Part shown: piece by piece, positions 18,794 to 23,763 of the stretch
Layout of the letters: each line of letters starts with the position of its first letter
Position numbering within the stretch: the first letter of the stretch is position 1
NCBI GenBank assembly: GCA_004335635.1
Contig: QAXH01005451.1
Coordinates: forward strand, 1-23,763
Reading direction: 5' to 3'
DNA length: 23,763 nt
Origin: Chloromonas sp. AAM2
Taxonomy: Eukaryota > Chlorophyta > Chlorophyceae > Chlamydomonadales > Chlamydomonadaceae
The notes under the pieces: generated by a model
The model's input: only the letters and a program-made list of their open reading frames with translations
The model's database searches: none
Told to the model about the DNA's origin: nothing
Program-made: the position numbers and the translations under genes

Positions 18794-21700
18794 TCAGGCG
18801 TCAGCTGCACCACCCTGGCTCTGCCGCAGGGCAGCAAGCAGTGCATCACGAGTAGCAATGTCAACTTTACCAACCAAGACAAGCTGCTTGATCATCTGCC
18901 CCTGATGATATACATCAGCTTGACTGTAGTCATCGTTGAGCAACACGGTGTAGAGGTTCTCATGCTGCACACGTGTTGGCAGGGCTGCTCCCCTGCCTTG
19001 CGCCGCCCTGGGGCTGCGCACGTCCACGACCACCCACTGTGTGACCAGTCCGCTCTCAATCAGTCGCTTGTACTTGCCGTCAGGGTTAAGGAAGCGTCCC
19101 AGGTGTTCTGTGAGCTTGCTCCCATCCCGGGTGAATTCAAAGGCCATGGCGCACGGTGGACGCACAAAGAAGTCCACAGCGCCCTCGATATCCAGTGCCT
19201 GTGATACGGACGAATGGCAAAGGACAACAGTTCCCTCAAAGGTTGATCTGCCGTAGGTCTGATGACAGGTAGTGTTTGTATACGCTGTGCGGATGGTTCA
19301 AGACCTATTGAGTGCTGCCTGTATGCCAGGCTGCTGTCAGAACAAGGTCTACAGCCAGATCATAACACCTGCTGTTTTCCCTTAAGCAAGAAGTCGCTGA
19401 ATTGATTGGAGATGCTGTCCGGCACCTTTGACACACCAACAGCCATCTGTCTGAGTTCCTGTACTCTGTCCAGCTCAAGCTCACGTCGCCAACCTCCGGC
19501 GATATCCTTGCTGGGAAGTATGATAATCCAGCCCTACACATCTCCATCTGAAAGCAGCTCTCCTTGAGACGCCCGTCCCCGGTTCGGGTGTAGGTTTCCT
19601 TCAGCTGCCCAGGGTTCCTGCGGCAGATGGTGTCAAACAACGCCTGCTTGATGTCCATTGAGGGTGATGTGCTCGGCCTCGTGTGCAGCTCATGCATGAA
19701 CCAGGCGCGGTGGGGAGGGCTTGAGAAGCACAGCCTGAAGACAGGTGCAGAGTTACAAACAGTGGATAGCCAGTCACTACGGATGAGACGGGAGATTCAA
19801 TCTGCCACGGACAATCAGCTCGTGTGATGGCCAGCGCGAGGGGCAGACTGTGACCAGGGGCACCAGACAAGAGGTGACTGGCACCAGGGTGTGCACTAGA
19901 GCAAGCAATAAGGTACCAGTACACCGCACAGGGATAAGCAACGTAGCTGGCAAGGCAAACCATTGTGAGCAGGGTTGGTCTCAGGCAGCATGGCAGACGC
20001 CACACATGGCGCGACACAGCTGGGTAATCATGAGGATCCCGGCATAGCCCTTACCGATAGTCTGCGTTCAGGTACACGTGGCCTGCAAAGACTAAGACCT
20101 TGAGCGCCTCGTCGGAGACAGAATTCTGAGGGATTGAGGGTACCCAGAGGAGTTGGCGCAAGACGGCCTGTGCCTCTGCATTGCTCGCCACGGTCGAGTA
20201 CCCCAGCAGTGAGCGTACCGTTGCCTTGCAGTGGGCGATGAAGTCGACGGATGTCAGTTTCATTCTGCATGCGCCACGCACAGCATGCTTCCTGGTAATA
20301 CACCTTGAACAAGCCTGTGTAACAACTGGTTTGTGGTCCATCGCCTCACCCATGCCCCCATCTAGGACTTACAAAACAACCTGCTGTTCACAACTCCCTT
20401 GCATGCCGTCGTTCTTCTGTAGGCCTGGGCACGCTGAGTCCTGCACAGGCTGCCTGCTGCGTACACTTCGCCACGCACTGTTGTGCTGGGACGCGACCAC
20501 TGAGCTGGGGACTGGCCTATACACCGCATTGTTACCTTAACATGGTAAAGCACAACGGTAGCTCTTGACAGGTCAAAGAATCCCGGAATACCAGTACTAG
20601 GACGACCGTTGAATACCTCAGAACTGTGCTCAGTGAAATCAGACAAAAATTGCTGACCATGACAACTGCGATGTACTAAGGTGGACATGCTTGATGGCAC
20701 AAGGGCATGTACCCCGGGCATCTGACCTCTGGCACCCACTCACATGGCATTCCGCTCGATAACGTTTGGTGCCTTCTCATCGTTCCTCAAGGTCAAGATG
20801 TAGTTCAAACACATTGATAACAGAGCCACCTACAGCATGCAGTTGTTATTGGGGTGTATGCACAAGGGCCGCTCAGTACATGCGTGCCAGGACGACCACC
20901 CACGGGTAAAACAAGCATAACTCAAACCACAAGCAAAAATACTGAAGAGCAATGTCAGTGGTGCATGTGAGCAAGTTGCCTCCACCCCCGGCTGAAGCTG
21001 GCAACAGCCCACCATGCAGCTGGCTCATGGTCCAGGCTCAGACACCGCAAGAAGCCTCACCTGGGGGCCACACAGGCTCCAAGTGAAGTCCTTGATCAGA
21101 ATGGAATCAGGCAAGCCTGAAAAATTCCTGAAGTTTTTCCAGAGCACACCGTAGTCCTCGTAGCTGATGAGGAGGGTGATGTCCGAGTCGATGGTGGGGG
21201 CCGCGATGCTGACGGTGACATGTCTGTCCACGATGCCTGCGGGTGTTCCTGTTGGCAAATCTGACTGGTCCACAAACCCGGAAATAGCGTAACCGTACGC
21301 TGCTGCCATCACCACACGCACGGAGTACCCGCCCTTCTCGAGTTTCTTGATGGCTTCCCAAAAGTCCCTGCTGTTGGCCAGATGGTACAGCTTTTGAGCC
21401 TCATCAATGAGAATCAAGATGGATACTCGATCTGTGGCACGTAAGGAAGCGAGTACGTACAATCAGCCTGCTGTACAGTGGACGCTCAGACACAGTGCTG
21501 CCAGGCCCCAGAACTGAAGGGCATCACATAGGGTCCCACACAAGGATCACACACAGGTTCAAATGTGCACGCACCTTTCATGAGTTGCTCAAGGGTACGG
21601 CCATCACATTGTTGTCTGATAAGCTCGTTGATGTCAAAGGTGTCCCCCTTGCCGTGCAAAGAGATGTACACAACTGAAATGGTGTCCTTGTGTATGTCCG

Positions 21701-22104
21701 CTAGCTCGTCCAGGATGTAGGTCTTGCCGGATTGCGGAGGTGCCTGTGCCAATCATCCAGCACAGCAATGATCCACAGATGCGGCACGACTGAAAAGCGG
21801 CTAACCCTAACCCTAACCCTAACCCCTCCAGAAGAACCGGGCACCAGCATTCACCAGCGTCGTGCATAGGGACGCAACATGTCCTACCACAACAGAATCA
21901 GCCAGCACTGGCATTGAGCAGCACACCATTGCATCGCCCATGTGTTCAGTTCATCAACTCTTACCTGTATGATGATGTAGCCAGTGCGGTCCAGCCTTTG
22001 CCAGATGCGAATACACAGACTGACTCGGGGGACATGGAAGTTGCACCCCCTCTTGCCTTCGCGCCCACTGCCAGTGTTGAGAGGCAACTGGCCAAAGGCA
22101 GGCC
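18794..22104 (-). CDS. Crinkler/RHS-type protein: P-loop NTPase plus nuclease-like C-terminal domain
   Basis: Seven exons join with agreeing phases: 22104-21965, 21743-21575, 21431-21061, 20829-20744, 20264-20055, 19734-19485 and 19198-18794 (TGA), about 542 residues without the N-terminus. The Walker A motif APPQSGKTY opens the 21743 exon. Walker B ILILIDEAQKLY is near the start of the 21431 exon. The last two exons carry the C-terminal signature of Crinkler and retrotransposon-hot-spot (RHS) proteins: MEMCRAGLSYFPARISPEVG, then VDFFV, AFEFTRDG, EHLGRF and VVVDVR. That domain is regarded as a restriction-endonuclease-like fold; here the Asp and Glu are visible but an obvious catalytic Lys after the Glu is not, so nuclease activity is unproven. 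In other eukaryotes such proteins act as secreted or intracellular effectors or in genome conflict; the role here is unknown. All exons are open, so the gene appears intact. The 20829 exon is only 86 bases but fits perfectly. The first exon needs one base from an upstream exon. Confidence 0.85.
19360..19533 (-). other. Second open frame overlapping a Crinkler/RHS-type exon and its intron
   Basis: In a different minus-strand frame from exon 19734-19485, this stretch is open for 57 codons and runs through most of the following intron to a TGA at 19360. It reads like protein (WRRELELDRVQELRQMAVGV, then PDSISNQFSDFLLKGKQ) and ends near a CAG|GTGTTA donor-like site at 19369. It may be an alternative exon, a decayed duplicate, or chance. 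Confidence 0.25.
21801..21826 (-). repeat. Interstitial (TTAGGG)4 telomere-like tract in an intron
   Basis: The plus strand reads four CTAACC units followed by CC, so the coding (minus) strand of the Crinkler/RHS-type gene carries four TTAGGG units. It lies in the intron 21744-21964, about 60-80 bases before the acceptor. The type is TTAGGG, not the plant TTTAGGG or Chlamydomonas TTTTAGGG. Confidence 0.97.
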
Positions 22105-22220
22105 CTGCAGATGCCAAGAACACGTCCTCAGTGGGTGACTAACCAGTGGCCACAATCCATGTCAGATTTAGCCATGCACAGCAGATGAGCCATGCATAGC
22201 AGACAATATGTGCAACAGCG

Positions 22221-22346
22221 GACAAGGCATGACATCATGTTGTGCTATGGGCGCATGCACGGCATGTCTGCATGATGTCGTGCCTGAGACATTGGGCACA
22301 TGCCCGGGCACGCGCCTTATATTTGTGCAAGCATGGATCCTGCAGA
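22221..22346. repeat. Copy A of a CATG-rich direct repeat
   Basis: It starts GACAAGGCATGACATC and is close to 90 percent identical, by eye, to copy B over its first 100 bases, including an uninterrupted match through CATGATGTCGTGCCTGAGAC and onward to CCCGGGCA. The remainder aligns more loosely. Confidence 0.9.
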
Positions 22347-22973
22347 CCCCTAACGCACGTCACACATTGCCACTGCATGCCTTGCAACCCCAGTGGCGCA
22401 CCCCAAGGGCAGCTCATGGGTGCACATGCCATAGCAGCCAGAAGTGTGGCGGGCACCACAGTCACCATCGCCAAGCGCAAGGCACGCACATGGAATGCCA
22501 GACCCACCCTCATGCAATCATGCACAGGCAGAACTGTGCGAGCCCTGACACACATCGCATGTGCATGCACGTGCACTTATGACCTCTGTGCACGTCATGT
22601 TGTGCTTGCATGCATCTGGTGGCATGTCAGCTCATGCACAACTCATGCACTGGATTGTGATAAGGCCACAGATACGCACAAGCAGTTTGGCAGAGCAGAC
22701 TGGCACACACCAAAGCCATGTTCGTGTTCGAACACGCCCTAACACTGCATATTGCACATGGGCACCACAATGCAGCAAGGACGCTGGCTAAATGCGCTCC
22801 TTCCAATGCAGCGCAACAGACACAATCGCTTGCAGGAAGAAGGCAATGCTGCCGGCATGTTGCTCATAACGTCATGTGTCAGCATGCGTACCCACACGCG
22901 CATGTGCTGTGGGTTAAACTTTAAGCGTGCTCATGCAAACAAGATTCATGCAGGCATGCACCCTATGTATACA

Positions 22974-23106
22974 GACAAGGCTTGACATCAAGTTGTGCTA
23001 TGGGCGCATGCGCGGCGTGTCCCCATGATGTCGTGCCTGAGACATTGGGCACATGCCCGGGCATGCGTCTTATGACTGCACTCGTGCGGGCATGGGTCAT
23101 GCAGAC
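22974..23106. repeat. Copy B of a CATG-rich direct repeat
   Basis: Direct repeat of 22221-22346 at a distance of 753 bases, same orientation. It starts GACAAGGCTTGACATC. Divergence is scattered substitutions with a length change after the TCTTAT near the 3' end. Confidence 0.9.
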
Positions 23107-23247
23107 AATCACACCGCCTGCACGTGAGTTTTGTCAAATTGCATGCGCGCGCACGTGCACTCCACACATGAGCCCACCTTCACTCAAGCCATACAAGTAT
23201 GCACCTTCACCCCTCCATCACAGCCAAAATGCCCTCGTTTCACTCAC

Positions 23248-23601
23248 CACCCCTTGCTTCATGCCTCCCGGACCGGTCATCCACACGATCACGGCATTTT
23301 GAACCAGCTGTGATACTGAAGCACTGTTACCAACAGCCGGAACAATACCTTGTGCTGCCGCCCGCAGCTGGTTGGCTTCTTTGCGCAGTTCAATCACATT
23401 CTCTCGCAGCAAGTTCCTGTCCATGCGCAGCTCGGCCTGACGCGGATCATCAGGGGTGTTCTTCTTGCCCTCCTGGATCTCCGCCTCATGCTTCTCTATC
23501 TGCTCATCCAGCTTCTCTATCTTCTCCTCAAGCTTCTCTAGCTTGGTCTTCACCACACCCGTCTCTGGCTGCTGTGCGTTTGCCATGGGCTGCATGAACA
23601 A
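23248..23601 (-). CDS. Coiled-coil exon, probable N-terminal part of the Crinkler/RHS-type protein
   Basis: A 118-codon open stretch ends at a strong GTGAGT donor (after GMKQGV). The likely start is the ATG at 23586 (CCCATGGC context, MANAQQPETG); an in-frame ATG lies at 23601. An acceptor-like TTCATGCAG sits just before 23591, so a 5' intron is possible. Residues from about 15 to 70 are a charged heptad coiled coil (KLEKLEEKIEKLDEQIEKHE, later LLRENVIELRKEANQLRAAA), followed by a more hydrophobic segment (VQNAVIVWMTGPGG). Coiled coils of this kind precede the NTPase in many Crinkler/RHS-like proteins, and strand and order agree, so I infer the same gene. A separate small gene cannot be excluded. 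Confidence 0.6.
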
Positions 23602-23763
23602 GCAGCAAGGCTCTCACTCTCAAAACATTGTAACTGGGAGGCTGTCACAACACGACTGGTTCCATGCAGCAGTTGCGACGATTGCCCATCTGCATGATCA
23701 GACAAAGCAGGCACTGTTCGCTTGACTGACAAGCTGTTCATCACTGCAGATTAGGCATGTGCA

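Larger units (their letters stand above)
22105..23247 (-). other. Long 5' intron region of the Crinkler/RHS-type gene, CATG-rich
   Basis: These 1.1 kb between the coiled-coil exon and the first NTPase-side exon are dense in CATG, GCATGC and TGCA words and hold the paired repeats at 22221 and 22974. A smaller imperfect pair is at 22170-22185 and 22188-22203. The coiled-coil exon ends in phase 0 at its best donor (23248), while the exon at 22104 needs one leading base. Either a small exon hides here or the weaker donor A|GTGAAA three to four bases further on is used, which would fit the phase. Confidence 0.5.

Noticed and set aside
22208..23302. Plus-strand open frames at 22208 and 22982 sharing a similar peptide (DVVPETLGTCPG).
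   Set aside because: The similarity follows from the direct DNA repeat; composition is dominated by CATG words and no domain is present.

Overview
The window looks like nuclear DNA of a green alga, most likely a chlorophyte and possibly a flagellated chlamydomonadalean. Five reconstructable genes are rich in introns. Their donors are mostly GTGAGT, GTGCG or GTAAG and their acceptors mostly TGCAG or CGCAG. There is a plastid-type ribulose-phosphate 3-epimerase with a green-algal style transit peptide, a plant-type GSK3/SHAGGY kinase, and candidate TGTAA polyadenylation signals. Two weaker hints are a probable ciliary PG-rich-repeat protein and a short TTAGGG tract, a telomere type reported in some Chlamydomonadales. 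I recognise no bacterial operon, IS element, CRISPR array or RNA gene.

Layout, left to right. 1-1452: no gene seen. About 1453-4706, minus strand: a gene with PG-rich-repeat features and a long disordered C-terminal exon. Its 5' end is unresolved and its 3' end can be read three ways, one of which has the stop codon inside a GTGAGT splice donor. 4707-7857: mostly featureless, with a TTCTACC motif cluster and a perfect 32-bp-arm foldback repeat; half of that foldback recurs at 1713. 7858-10811, plus strand: an 8-exon SpoU/TrmH tRNA 2'-O-methyltransferase, probably organellar. 11782-13357, plus strand: a 7-exon plastid RPE. 14752-17234, minus strand: an 8-exon GSK3/SHAGGY kinase, convergent with RPE. 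18794 to about 23600, minus strand: a Crinkler/RHS-type protein with a coiled coil, a P-loop NTPase and a nuclease-like C-terminal domain. A (TTAGGG)4 tract lies in one of its introns and a duplicated CATG-rich repeat lies in its long 5' intron.

The first four genes are unrelated housekeeping or structural functions (Calvin/pentose-phosphate metabolism, tRNA modification, signalling, probable cilium), with no sign that they act together. The Crinkler/RHS-type gene is the accessory element: it belongs to a fast-evolving family of effector or conflict proteins and is surrounded by repeats. Exon boundaries of RPE, TrmH, GSK3 and the Crinkler/RHS body were set by hand from splice consensus plus reading-phase agreement at every junction, which is strong internal evidence but not transcript evidence.
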